DNA of 64,000 nt from an uncultured Lachnospiraceae bacterium (GTDB taxonomy: Bacteria > Bacillota > Clostridia > Lachnospirales > Lachnospiraceae). Below, piece by piece: positions 45,733 to 55,261 of this stretch. Location of the stretch: assembly GCA_934432595.1 (NCBI GenBank), contig CAKRYR010000004.1:62001-126000 (forward strand), given 5' to 3'. A program made the translations under genes and the position numbers. Position 1 is the first letter of the stretch. The number at the start of each line of letters is the position of its first letter. The notes below the pieces were generated by a model. It worked only from the letters and a program-made list of their open reading frames with translations. It was not told the DNA's origin and ran no database searches.

Positions 45733-46572
45733 ATGAAATTTACAAAAATGCATGGTTGTGGAAATGATTATATATATGTAGATTGTACAAAGAAAGATAT
45801 AGAGAATGCAGGAGAGATATCTGAAAAACTTAGTACAAGAAGATTTAGTGTAGGTTCTGATGGACTTATTTGTATTAGAAATTCTGAGATAGCAGATTTT
45901 AAAATGAGTATGTTTAATGCAGATGGTTCAGAAGGAAAAATGTGTGGAAATGGTATACGTTGTGTAGGTAAGTATGTATATGATAATGGATTAACAGATA
46001 AAGAGGTTATTACTGTTGAAACTTTGTCAGGAATAAAGACACTTGAACTTACAGTAGTTGACGGAAAGGTTGAGTTAGTTAGGGTTGATATGGGGGCACC
46101 GATTATTAATGCTAAGGATGTACCTGCAATATCACCTAGTGGAAGTGATAAGATAATTGATGAAAAGATAATTGTAGACGGTAAAGAATATAATGTAACT
46201 TGTGTTTCTATGGGAAATCCACATTGTATAACATTTGTAGATGATACTAAAAGTTTAGATCTTGAAAAAATTGGACCAGGATTTGAGTTCCATAATATGT
46301 TCCCAGATAGAGTTAATACAGAGTTTATTCAGATAATATCTAGAAATGAAATAAATATGAGAGTGTGGGAGAGAGGCTCTGGCGAAACTCTTGCATGTGG
46401 AACAGGTGCTTGCGCAAGTGTAGTAGCATGTGTTTTAAATGGATTAACTGAAGATGAAGTTAAAGTTAACCTTGTTGGAGGAGAACTATATATAAAATAT
46501 GATAGGAATGAAAATACAGTATATCTTAAAGGACCAGCTACTACAGTATATAAAGGGGAAGTAGATATATAA
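45733..46572 (+). CDS. dapF: Diaminopimelate epimerase
   Basis: Interconverts LL- and meso-diaminopimelate for lysine and peptidoglycan synthesis. The 279-residue protein has both catalytic cysteines: C71 (MCGNGIRC) and C222 (LACGTGACAS). It starts MKFTKMHGCGNDY at ATG 45733 behind GGAGG. It follows the AI-2E-family permease by 33 bp and probably ends the operon, with a hairpin at 46633. Confidence 0.97.
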   Translation: MKFTKMHGCGNDYIYVDCTKKDIENAGEISEKLSTRRFSVGSDGLICIRNSEIADFKMSMFNADGSEGKMCGNGIRCVGKYVYDNGLTDKEVITVETLSGIKTLELTVVDGKVELVRVDMGAPIINAKDVPAISPSGSDKIIDEKIIVDGKEYNVTCVSMGNPHCITFVDDTKSLDLEKIGPGFEFHNMFPDRVNTEFIQIISRNEINMRVWERGSGETLACGTGACASVVACVLNGLTEDEVKVNLVGGELYIKYDRNENTVYLKGPATTVYKGEVDI

Positions 46573-46632
46573 GATGACAGTGTCAAAATGTAATTATAAT
46601 AATTAATAAAAATAGTAATGATTTATAATCTT

Positions 46633-46679
46633 TTTGCAAACTATATGGTAACAATATGGTTTGTAAAGGGATATTTTTT
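46633..46679 (+). terminator. Hairpin with T-run after dapF
   Basis: TTTGCAAACTATAT (46633-46646) pairs with ATATGGTTTGTAAA (46654-46667) with two G-T pairs and a 7-base loop. GGGATATTTTTTG follows. It could also act as an operator for the downstream gene. Confidence 0.6.
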
Positions 46680-46685
46680 GTCAGT

Positions 46686-46714
46686 TTGACATCATAATAT
46701 TGTTATGTTAATAT
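46686..46714 (+). promoter_or_regulatory. Promoter for the solute-binding fusion gene
   Basis: A perfect TTGACA (46686-46691), 17 bases, TAATAT (46709-46714); TATAAC at 46712-46717 is an alternative -10. Confidence 0.55.
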
Positions 46715-46772
46715 AACTTCCGTTGAAAATTTTGAGGATATATTAGTATTTAACATGGAGGTTAGTATAAAA

Positions 46773-48635
46773 ATGAGGGTTGGTATAAAAGGAAGAGTTA
46801 AAAAAATAATTGTTTGCGTGGTTATAATATGTTTGTTAGCAGCAGTAGGCGTAGGAGTTGCGTTAGGGTTTGGTAAAGAAAAGGAGAAAATTACTGTTTA
46901 TTTATGGAGTACAACACTTATGGAGAAATATGCACCATATATTCAGTCTCAGGTGCCTGAGGCAGATATTGTATTTGTTGTAGGAAATAATGACTTGAAT
47001 TTCTATGAATTCTTAGATGATAATTGTAAGTTACCAGATATCATGACTAATAGACGATTTTCTGTATATGATTCAAAAGATTTAAAAGATAGTTTAATGG
47101 ATTTATCAAAGACAGAAGAAGCAGCATCATATTATGATACATATTTAGATTGCTATAAAAATGGTGATGATAGTATAAATTGGCTTCCTCTTTGTGGAGA
47201 AGTAGATGGAATAGTTGCAAATAAGGCATTATTTGATAAGTATGATATACCATTACCTACTGATTATGAAAGTTTTGTAGATGCTTGTAAGGAATTTGAA
47301 AATCATGGAATTAGAGGTTTTGTAAGTGACTTTGTGTATGATTATACATGTCTAGAACTTTTACAGGGGATATCTATACCAGAACTAACTTCATTAGATG
47401 GTAAGAAATGGCGTAATAAGTATGAAAATCCTACTAATGGTTATTCAGAATTGGATAAGGAAGTATGGTCAGGCGTATTCGAACGTATGGAAAATTTTAT
47501 AAAGGATACTAATTTAAAACCAGAAGATGTAGAAATTGAATATGATCAAGTGCATAAGATGTTTAGTGATGAAAAGGTTGCTATGATACGTGAGATAGGG
47601 TCAGAATGCTTGGATAATGGAAATAATAACATGAAGAATACTGTGATGCTTCCTTACTTTGGCTCGGATAATCAAAACTGGTTATTAACTTATCCATCAT
47701 TTCATGTTGCACTTAATAAAGATTTAGAAAAAAATGAGAAGAGAGAAAAGATAGCAAAAAAAATTCTAAGTGTTATGATATCTGAAGAAGGACAAAAATA
47801 TTTAGCTCAGAGAAAAGATGTTGTATCATATACGAAGAATGTACATCTTGAATTAGACGAAGGACTCTCAAATCTAAAAACATCAATTAAGTCTAATTAT
47901 TTATATGTAAGATTGGCATCAGAGGATTTCTTTACAGTTTCTAAGGATGTTGTTCACAATATGATTAAGAGAGAGTATTCTGCAAAGAAGGCATATAAAG
48001 AATTTGATAAAATGTTACGTAATCATAATGAAGTTAAAGAAGAGAATATAGTTAGATTTGATAAATCATATGATTATAATTTTAAGAAAAAAGGTGGAAA
48101 TGAAGCGGCTTCTGTTATGGCAAACTCTTTAAGAAAAAAATATGGCACTGATATTTTAATTTCACCAAGTTATAATTTTACCAGTCCTATATTTAATAAT
48201 AGTTATAGTGAGAAAATGCTTGGATATATGATTATGCCAAATTCATGCTTATCCTATACAAAAGAGATGACAGGAAAGGACATTGTAAAATTATTAGAGA
48301 TATCTATTGAGGATAAGAATATGCAAATTACAACATTTAATACTTCTTCATTACCGATAATTAGTGGGGCGTCAATGATTGTTAAAGAAGAGGATAATAA
48401 ACTAAAACTGGATAAAGTTTTAGTTAATGATGAAGCTATTGATTATAATGCAAAATATAAAGTAACATATTTAAATTCAGCAGTATATTGTGAAAAAATT
48501 GCTAAGAAAATTTATCCTAAAAAGGGTATTGAAGCATTTGATTCAAATTTAAAGTTTGTAAAAGATGATTGGATAGAATATATAAAAGGGGGTAATTCTT
48601 TATGTAAACCAACGGATTATATTAGTGTTAAGTAA
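46773..48635 (+). CDS. Solute-binding protein fused to a 5'-nucleotidase C-terminal-like domain
   Basis: A 620-residue exported protein with a signal anchor (about 10-33) and no clear cleavage site. Residues about 40-420 resemble family 1 extracellular solute-binding proteins (ITVYLWSTTLMEKYAPYI, DGIVANKALFDKYDIPLPT). Residues about 430-620 look like the substrate-recognition domain of 5'-nucleotidases (PNSCLSYTKEMTGKDIVKLLE), without the metallophosphatase domain. ATG 46773 is chosen behind GGAGG; ATG 46755 contains that site. A sensor kinase gene follows by 88 bp, so the protein is probably its ligand-binding partner rather than a transporter part. Confidence 0.8.
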   Translation: MRVGIKGRVKKIIVCVVIICLLAAVGVGVALGFGKEKEKITVYLWSTTLMEKYAPYIQSQVPEADIVFVVGNNDLNFYEFLDDNCKLPDIMTNRRFSVYDSKDLKDSLMDLSKTEEAASYYDTYLDCYKNGDDSINWLPLCGEVDGIVANKALFDKYDIPLPTDYESFVDACKEFENHGIRGFVSDFVYDYTCLELLQGISIPELTSLDGKKWRNKYENPTNGYSELDKEVWSGVFERMENFIKDTNLKPEDVEIEYDQVHKMFSDEKVAMIREIGSECLDNGNNNMKNTVMLPYFGSDNQNWLLTYPSFHVALNKDLEKNEKREKIAKKILSVMISEEGQKYLAQRKDVVSYTKNVHLELDEGLSNLKTSIKSNYLYVRLASEDFFTVSKDVVHNMIKREYSAKKAYKEFDKMLRNHNEVKEENIVRFDKSYDYNFKKKGGNEAASVMANSLRKKYGTDILISPSYNFTSPIFNNSYSEKMLGYMIMPNSCLSYTKEMTGKDIVKLLEISIEDKNMQITTFNTSSLPIISGASMIVKEEDNKLKLDKVLVNDEAIDYNAKYKVTYLNSAVYCEKIAKKIYPKKGIEAFDSNLKFVKDDWIEYIKGGNSLCKPTDYISVK

Positions 48636-48723
48636 AAGAAGTTATATGTTTTGCTTATTTAATTGTACAAGGTATTGGTGTATTTTTGTAAAATAAATGG
48701 GCATGAGGATGAGGGTGAGTTAT

Positions 48724-51330
48724 ATGCTTAGAAAAAAGGATAAAATAGCGGTTTCTATTATAGTTATAGTGGTTGCTTGCATTACTATTTTTTATACAAA
48801 ATTTGTGTCGAACATAATATTTAAGGAGAGCAGTAATCATTTACATGAATTATATGCTCAAATTAATATTGATATTCAAGAGTTAGCTCATAATAATTGG
48901 AAACTACTTAGAGATTGGGGAATATATATAGATCAATTTATAGATAAAAATGATGAGGAAAGTCTCAAAAAATATATAATTGCAAAGCAAGAGGAATGGG
49001 ATTTTACTGACTTTTATTTTCTAGAAGAAAGTGGAAGATATAAAACTATATCTGGTAAAGAAGGATACCTAGAGTTAGGTATTCAATTAGAAGATTTGAT
49101 GGTTAAAAAGGGAAATATTTGTATAGGAAATACTTGTGTAAAAGGATGTGAACTAGTTCTATTTGCAGTACCAGTTAAGCAAGATGAGTATGACGGAATG
49201 AAGTATAGTGCAATAGCAGTAAGTTATAATAGTTCAGACATAAATAATGTCACTGATGTTTCAGCATTTTCTGATAAAGCAGAGTGTTATGTAACTTATT
49301 TAGACGGAAGAATAGTTATGTCTAATATGCAAAAAAAGAATCGTTTTAATAATTATTTAGCTAGGCTAGAAGAAAAAGTTCATTTTAAAAAAGGTGAATT
49401 TGAAAAAATCGTTAAAGATATAGAAAATGGGAGAGAGGGAACAAAACAATATAGGTTAAATGGTGAAGAATATTATTTGATATATATGCCTGTTAAATTT
49501 CAAAAATACGTACTTATTGGAAGTGTGCCACAAGAAGTGGTAAATGAAAGCATGAGTATATTGCAATGGTCTACTGTAATTATGGTTTCAGGTATACTTC
49601 TTATTATAACGCTTGGAATAGCAATATATTATAGGCAGATTAATAAAAAGAAAATTAAAGATATGGATGTTGAAATTCAGTATAGGGAGCAATTATTTAG
49701 CTTACTTGAAGATAGTTCAACATATATATATGGAATGCTTTCGGCAACTGATTTTAAGACAGAATATATTAGTCCTAATATTGAAAGATTACTTGGTATA
49801 CCAGTTGTAGATGTGATGCTAGGTATTGATGCCTTAAAGAAATCTCATGTGGATAAGATAAATATTGATTGGGAGGATATGAAAGAACTTAAGTCAGGAG
49901 AATGTATTCAAACAGAACGTAGAAGGGTAAATATAAGCACAGGTGAATATCGTTGGTATAAGGAAAAATTATATAGGGTTAGTATAGAAGGACATAGTAA
50001 ATTTTTATTAGTTATGACAGATTGTACCGAGGATAAAAATCTAAGATTTCAGTTAGAACAAGCTTTGCATATAGCAAAGGTTGCTAATAAGTCAAAAAGT
50101 AATTTCCTATCAAATATGTCACATGATATTCGTACACCTATGAACGCAATAATTGGATTTGCGCAACTTATAGAAAAGAATATAAGTGATGGAGATAAGG
50201 TTAAGAATTATATAAGAAAAATATCTAATGCTAGTAAACATTTGTTAGGATTAATCAATGACATATTAGATATGAGTAAGATTGAAAGTGGAAATACTAC
50301 TATAAATATTGAAGAATTCAGTGTAGAAGATATAGCTGAAGAAATAGATGATATGGTTCAGCCTTTAGTTAGAGCTAAAAAACAACAATTTAATATAGAA
50401 TTGATAAATATTAATGGAGAGAAATATAAGGGGGACACAGTAAAGATAAAACAGATTTTAATTAATCTATTATCTAATGCAGTTAAGTATACGGGTGAGT
50501 GTGGTAATATTAGCTTTACAATTTATAAGTATGAACAAAAAGATAAAAAAAGATCCAAGCTTCATTTTATAGTAAAAGATGATGGAATCGGCATGAATAA
50601 GGATTATCTTAAGGAAATATTCAAACCATTTTCAAGAGAAACTAATAGTAGACTTAATAATCAGCAAGGAACTGGACTAGGTATGACAATCACTAGGGGC
50701 TTAGTTGATTTAATGGGAGGAAGTATTAGCGTAAAAAGTGAACAGGGAGAAGGTAGTACTTTCACTGTAGATTTGGAATTTGTCAATGTTGAGATGAAAG
50801 AAAGTGACGTGAAAGATTTTGGTGAAGGTACTATTGAAGAAGATATTAATGAAATAATAAATAATGTGCCAAATTGTGATAGAGATAACTTGGATAACGC
50901 AGATGGTATTTTAGATGATAAGACAGAAGATGAAATTAAGCTTAGTGATATGAGATTTCTTATAGCTGAGGATAATGAAATTAATGCAGAGATTATTAAA
51001 GAGTTACTTGCAATTGAAAATATAGAATGTGATTTGGCTGTTAATGGACAAGAGGTAGTGGAGATGTTTGAAGATTCTAAAGAAGGGTATTATCAAGTGA
51101 TTTTGATGGATGTTCAGATGCCTATTATGCTTGGAACAGAGGTATCTAAAATAATCAGACAGAGTTCTCATCCACAGGCTAAGTCAATTAAAATTATAGC
51201 AATGACAGCAAATGCCTTTGAGGAGGATATAGAACGTTCATTGAATTCTGGAATGGATGCTCATTTATCAAAACCTGTTGATATTGAAACCGTCAAGAAT
51301 ACAGTGATATCTTTATTTAGTGGTAAGTAA
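48724..51330 (+). CDS. Hybrid sensor histidine kinase with receiver domain
   Basis: An 868-residue membrane protein, start chosen at ATG 48724 after AGGGTGAG. It has a membrane helix (about 8-28), an extracellular sensor region (about 30-275, Cache-like in pattern), a second helix (about 280-302), a PAS-type domain (about 320-440), HisKA with H467 (MSHDIRTPMN), HATPase with NLLSNAVKYT, DDGIGM and GTGLGM, and a C-terminal receiver with D796 (ILMDVQMP). No DNA-binding regulator is adjacent, so output goes to an unlinked partner. It is paired with the binding-protein fusion upstream. Confidence 0.93.
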   Translation: MLRKKDKIAVSIIVIVVACITIFYTKFVSNIIFKESSNHLHELYAQINIDIQELAHNNWKLLRDWGIYIDQFIDKNDEESLKKYIIAKQEEWDFTDFYFLEESGRYKTISGKEGYLELGIQLEDLMVKKGNICIGNTCVKGCELVLFAVPVKQDEYDGMKYSAIAVSYNSSDINNVTDVSAFSDKAECYVTYLDGRIVMSNMQKKNRFNNYLARLEEKVHFKKGEFEKIVKDIENGREGTKQYRLNGEEYYLIYMPVKFQKYVLIGSVPQEVVNESMSILQWSTVIMVSGILLIITLGIAIYYRQINKKKIKDMDVEIQYREQLFSLLEDSSTYIYGMLSATDFKTEYISPNIERLLGIPVVDVMLGIDALKKSHVDKINIDWEDMKELKSGECIQTERRRVNISTGEYRWYKEKLYRVSIEGHSKFLLVMTDCTEDKNLRFQLEQALHIAKVANKSKSNFLSNMSHDIRTPMNAIIGFAQLIEKNISDGDKVKNYIRKISNASKHLLGLINDILDMSKIESGNTTINIEEFSVEDIAEEIDDMVQPLVRAKKQQFNIELININGEKYKGDTVKIKQILINLLSNAVKYTGECGNISFTIYKYEQKDKKRSKLHFIVKDDGIGMNKDYLKEIFKPFSRETNSRLNNQQGTGLGMTITRGLVDLMGGSISVKSEQGEGSTFTVDLEFVNVEMKESDVKDFGEGTIEEDINEIINNVPNCDRDNLDNADGILDDKTEDEIKLSDMRFLIAEDNEINAEIIKELLAIENIECDLAVNGQEVVEMFEDSKEGYYQVILMDVQMPIMLGTEVSKIIRQSSHPQAKSIKIIAMTANAFEEDIERSLNSGMDAHLSKPVDIETVKNTVISLFSGK

Positions 51331-51491
51331 TGTATTCTGGTGACGAGCCCTGGTGGGGAGTGAACTACGAAATAAAAAAGAAGTTATATAATAACGGAGC
51401 TTGGTAAGGAAATATTGTTTAAAGAGTATAATAGGCTAAATCAATTAATATCAGATGGTGAAGAGTTAATAGGAAAACTAATGAAAAATAC

Positions 51492-51521
51492 TTGAAAAGA
51501 TATATATTAATGGTGTACAAT
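51492..51521 (+). promoter_or_regulatory. Promoter for gltX
   Basis: TTGAAA (51492-51497), 18 bases, TACAAT (51516-51521), about 50 bases before the gltX ATG. The rest of the 239-bp gap from 51331 holds a short start-less open frame (about 51396-51495) with no known family. Confidence 0.65.
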
Positions 51522-51569
51522 AAGGCTTGTGGCAAAATTTGATTATTTTTTTAGAATGGAGAAGTTGAA

Positions 51570-53042
51570 ATGGGAAAGATAAGAACAAGATATGCTCCAA
51601 GTCCAACAGGAAGAATGCATGTTGGTAATTTAAGAACAGCACTTTATGCTTATTTAATTGCAAAGCATGAAGGTGGAGATTTTCTATTGAGAATAGAAGA
51701 TACAGATCAAGAGAGATATGTTGAAGGAGCAGTTGATATAATATATAGAACATTAGAAAAGACTGGATTAATTCATGATGAAGGACCGGATAAAGATGGT
51801 GGTTGTGGTCCATATGTACAAAGTGAACGTATGGCAAGTGGATTATATTTAGAATATGCTAAGAAACTTGTGGAAAAAGGTGAAGCATACTACTGTTTCT
51901 GTGACAAGGAAAGATTAGAAAGTCTAAAACAATCTGTTTCTGAAGATGGAACTGTTATTACACACTATGATAAACATTGCTTGAATTTATCAAAGGAAGA
52001 GATAGAAGAAAAACTAGCAAGTGGTATTCCTTATGTAATTAGACAGAATAATCCAACTGAAGGAACTACTACTTTTAATGATATTATTTTTGGAGATATT
52101 ACTGTAGATAATTCAGAATTAGATGATATGATCCTAATAAAGTCTGATGGTTATCCTACATATAATTTTGCTAATGTTGTTGATGACCATTTAATGGGAA
52201 TTACTCATGTAGTAAGAGGTAGTGAGTATTTATCATCATCACCTAAGTATAATCGTTTATATGAAGCTTTTGGTTGGGAAATACCTACTTATGTTCATTG
52301 CCCTATTATTACTAATGAAGAACATAAGAAATTAAGTAAGAGAAGCGGACATTCTTCATATGAAGATTTACTTGAACAAGGATTTGTATCTGAGGCAATA
52401 GTTAACTTTGTTGCTTTACTTGGATGGAGTCCAGAAGGTGAACAAGAGATATTCTCATTGGATGAGTTAATTAAAGAATTTGATTATAAGAGAATTAATA
52501 AATCACCAGCTGTATTTGATATGGTTAAGCTTAGATGGATGAACGGTGAATATATCAAGGCTATGGATAATGATAAGTTCTATGACATGGCTATGCCATA
52601 TATAAAAGAAGTTGTTAAAGCTGATGTAGATTTAACAAAAATAGCTGATTTAATGAAGACAAGAATAGAGACATTCTTAGACATAGCAGAGAAGATAGAC
52701 TTCTTTAATGAGTTACCAGAGTATGATGTTGCTATGTATACTCATAAGAAAATGAAGACTAATTCAGAGAATTCATTACAAGTATTAAAGGATGTACTTC
52801 CAAGATTTGAACAATTAGAGGATTATTCTTGTGCAAGTATTGAAGCTTTGCTTAAGGAATATATAGCAGAAAGAGAAATTAAGAACGGTATGGCATTATG
52901 GCCAGTTAGAACTGCTGTATCAGGTAAGCAGATGACTCCAGGTGGAGCTTATGAAATTATGGAAATATTGGGGAAAGAAGAATCATTAAGAAGGATTAGA
53001 GTTGGAATCGATATGTTAGAGAAGGCAGTTAATAATGCCTAA
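51570..53042 (+). CDS. gltX: Glutamyl-tRNA synthetase
   Basis: Charges tRNA-Glu, and in many Firmicutes also tRNA-Gln for later amidation. The 490-residue class I synthetase has the HIGH-type motif HVGN (from H17, after APSPTGRM) and the KMSKS-type KLSKRSG (about residue 253). The C-terminal anticodon-binding helices are complete. A TGGAGAAG site precedes the ATG. Confidence 0.97.
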   Translation: MGKIRTRYAPSPTGRMHVGNLRTALYAYLIAKHEGGDFLLRIEDTDQERYVEGAVDIIYRTLEKTGLIHDEGPDKDGGCGPYVQSERMASGLYLEYAKKLVEKGEAYYCFCDKERLESLKQSVSEDGTVITHYDKHCLNLSKEEIEEKLASGIPYVIRQNNPTEGTTTFNDIIFGDITVDNSELDDMILIKSDGYPTYNFANVVDDHLMGITHVVRGSEYLSSSPKYNRLYEAFGWEIPTYVHCPIITNEEHKKLSKRSGHSSYEDLLEQGFVSEAIVNFVALLGWSPEGEQEIFSLDELIKEFDYKRINKSPAVFDMVKLRWMNGEYIKAMDNDKFYDMAMPYIKEVVKADVDLTKIADLMKTRIETFLDIAEKIDFFNELPEYDVAMYTHKKMKTNSENSLQVLKDVLPRFEQLEDYSCASIEALLKEYIAEREIKNGMALWPVRTAVSGKQMTPGGAYEIMEILGKEESLRRIRVGIDMLEKAVNNA

Positions 53043-53051
53043 GAATGAAAT

Positions 53052-55070
53052 ATGAAATATAATGAAGCACAAAGACAAGCAATAGAACACAATAAAGGTC
53101 CTATGATGGTTCTTGCAGGTCCTGGCTCAGGTAAAACGACAGTTATAATTAACAGAACGAGAACGTTAATAGAGAAATATGGTGTGGATCCTAGAAGAAT
53201 ACTTGTTATTACATTTACAAAGGCAGCAGCTGAGGAGATGAAAGAGAGATTTCTTAAGTTGATGAATAATACTATAAAACAGGTAAACTTCGGGACATTT
53301 CATGCCATATTTTTTACCATTTTAAGATATGCTTATAATTTTAACTATTCTAATATAATAAAAACGGACGTAAAACAGAAATATATAAGAGAAATTGTGG
53401 CAAAATATGAGCTAGAGACTGATGATGAAAAAGAATTATTATCTAATATAGAGAGCGAGATAAGTCTTGTAAAAGGAGAGATGATGGATTTAAGTAAGTA
53501 TTATTCATCATCTTGTCCTGCAGATAAATTTCGAAAAATATATAATGACTATAATGAAAGGCTAGAACAAAATAGGCTTATTGATTTTGATGATATGATA
53601 GTAAAATGCTATCAACTTTTTAAGAATTACCCTAATATTTTAAAACAATGGCAAGCGCAATACGATTATATATTAATTGATGAATTTCAAGATATTAATA
53701 GAATGCAGTATGATATTGTTAGGATGCTTGCTAAACCACAAGAGAATTTATTTATCGTAGGTGATGATGACCAGTCAATATATAGATTTCGTGGAGCAAA
53801 ACCAGAAATAATGCTTAATTTTACTAAGGACTATCCTAATAGTAAGGTGTGTAACTTAGATATTAATTATCGTTCAACTAAGTGTATAGTTGATACAGGA
53901 AGTAAGATAATTAAAAATAATAAGAAGAGATATAAAAAGAATATTAGAACTACCAATGATAGAGGAGAAAATGTTAAGATAGTATTATTTGATACTGTTA
54001 AGGATGAGTGTGAAAGAATAGTTAAAAGTATTAGAAAATATGTTGATAAGGGAGTACCATATTCAGAAATAGCGGTTTTATACAGAACTAATTCCCAGCC
54101 TAGAGGAGTAGTAGAAAAATTAATGGAATATAATATGCCATTTATAATTAGAGATGGCTTGCCTAGTATATATAATCATTGGATTGCAGAGAATATGATA
54201 AGTTATATGACAGCTGCAAAGCAATGTTTTGGTGAAAGGGGTACTAGGCTTATTGATCGTGGAACATTTATGAAAATTGCTAATAAACCTAATAGGTACA
54301 TAAGTAGGGCATACATGAATGATAAATATGTAGATTTTGAGTCATTGAAGTCCTATTATGAGGATAAGGATTGGATGGTAGATAGAATTGAACAATTAGA
54401 ATTTGACTTGAAAAATATTGCCAGAATGAATCCTTTTTCAGTGGTTAATTATATTAGAAATGCTGTTGGTTATGATGAATATTTATCAGATTATGCTGTA
54501 AGTCATAAAATTAATATTGATGAGTTATTTGAAATATTAAATGAGTTTCAAGAAAGTTGTAAAGGATTAGATACTCTTGATGATTTATTTCAACATATTG
54601 AAAGTTATAACGAACAACTAAAAAAGAATATGAATAAGGCAAAAGAGACAAAAGATGCCATTACAATGACAACTTTCCATGGCTCTAAAGGACTTGAGTT
54701 TAAAGTAGTATATATAATAGATGCTAATGAAGAAATAACTCCTCATAAAAAGTCGGTTTTAGAGGCTGACATAGAAGAAGAGAGAAGAATGTTCTATGTG
54801 GCAGTAACTAGAGCAAAGACTAATCTAAATATATACTATGTTAAGGAACGATACGGTAAGGAGTTGCAACCTTCAAGATTCGTTGGAGAAATACTTGTAG
54901 ATAAAGAAAAATTAAAAGAAGGTGTAATAATTAAACATAAAGTCTATGGCCAAGGCAAAATTCTTAAAGTTGATGATGAGAAGTTAACTGTTAAGTTTAG
55001 AAAAATAGAAATGAGTAAAGTTTTAGATTTAGATTATTGTATTGGAAATAGATTGATAGAAGTAGAGTAA
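53052..55070 (+). CDS. UvrD/PcrA-type superfamily 1 DNA helicase
   Basis: A 672-residue helicase with motif I GPGSGKTT, Ia ITFTKAAAEEM, II DEFQDIN, III GDDDQSIYRFRGA, V TFHGSKGLEF and VI FYVAVTRAK. It is shorter than PcrA (about 740), and the Tudor-like C-terminal segment is present (IKHKVYGQGKIL). It works in repair or unwinding of single-strand-tailed DNA. It begins 9 bp after gltX with a weak ribosome site, so it is probably read from the same transcript. Confidence 0.93.
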   Translation: MKYNEAQRQAIEHNKGPMMVLAGPGSGKTTVIINRTRTLIEKYGVDPRRILVITFTKAAAEEMKERFLKLMNNTIKQVNFGTFHAIFFTILRYAYNFNYSNIIKTDVKQKYIREIVAKYELETDDEKELLSNIESEISLVKGEMMDLSKYYSSSCPADKFRKIYNDYNERLEQNRLIDFDDMIVKCYQLFKNYPNILKQWQAQYDYILIDEFQDINRMQYDIVRMLAKPQENLFIVGDDDQSIYRFRGAKPEIMLNFTKDYPNSKVCNLDINYRSTKCIVDTGSKIIKNNKKRYKKNIRTTNDRGENVKIVLFDTVKDECERIVKSIRKYVDKGVPYSEIAVLYRTNSQPRGVVEKLMEYNMPFIIRDGLPSIYNHWIAENMISYMTAAKQCFGERGTRLIDRGTFMKIANKPNRYISRAYMNDKYVDFESLKSYYEDKDWMVDRIEQLEFDLKNIARMNPFSVVNYIRNAVGYDEYLSDYAVSHKINIDELFEILNEFQESCKGLDTLDDLFQHIESYNEQLKKNMNKAKETKDAITMTTFHGSKGLEFKVVYIIDANEEITPHKKSVLEADIEEERRMFYVAVTRAKTNLNIYYVKERYGKELQPSRFVGEILVDKEKLKEGVIIKHKVYGQGKILKVDDEKLTVKFRKIEMSKVLDLDYCIGNRLIEVE

Positions 55071-55144
55071 AGGCTTCAAGTATTACAAATGAATTGTTGA
55101 GTCGTATGGGACAAAGATTAAATGTAGTATGTAGATAGAATTAT

Positions 55145-55181
55145 AAAAAGTGATATTTCAATTTTAGAAATATCACTTTTT
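55145..55181. terminator. Bidirectional terminator between the helicase and AMMECR1 genes
   Basis: A perfect 15-bp stem (55145-55159 with 55167-55181) with A-run and T-run flanks and a 7-base loop. It serves the convergent genes on both sides. Confidence 0.92.
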
Positions 55182-55261
55182 AATAATTAAGAAAGTTTTT
55201 CAAAAACCTGAAATTAAGCTTTGAATTGGATGAAAATTTAAAGAAAAAAATTATAGTCTAA

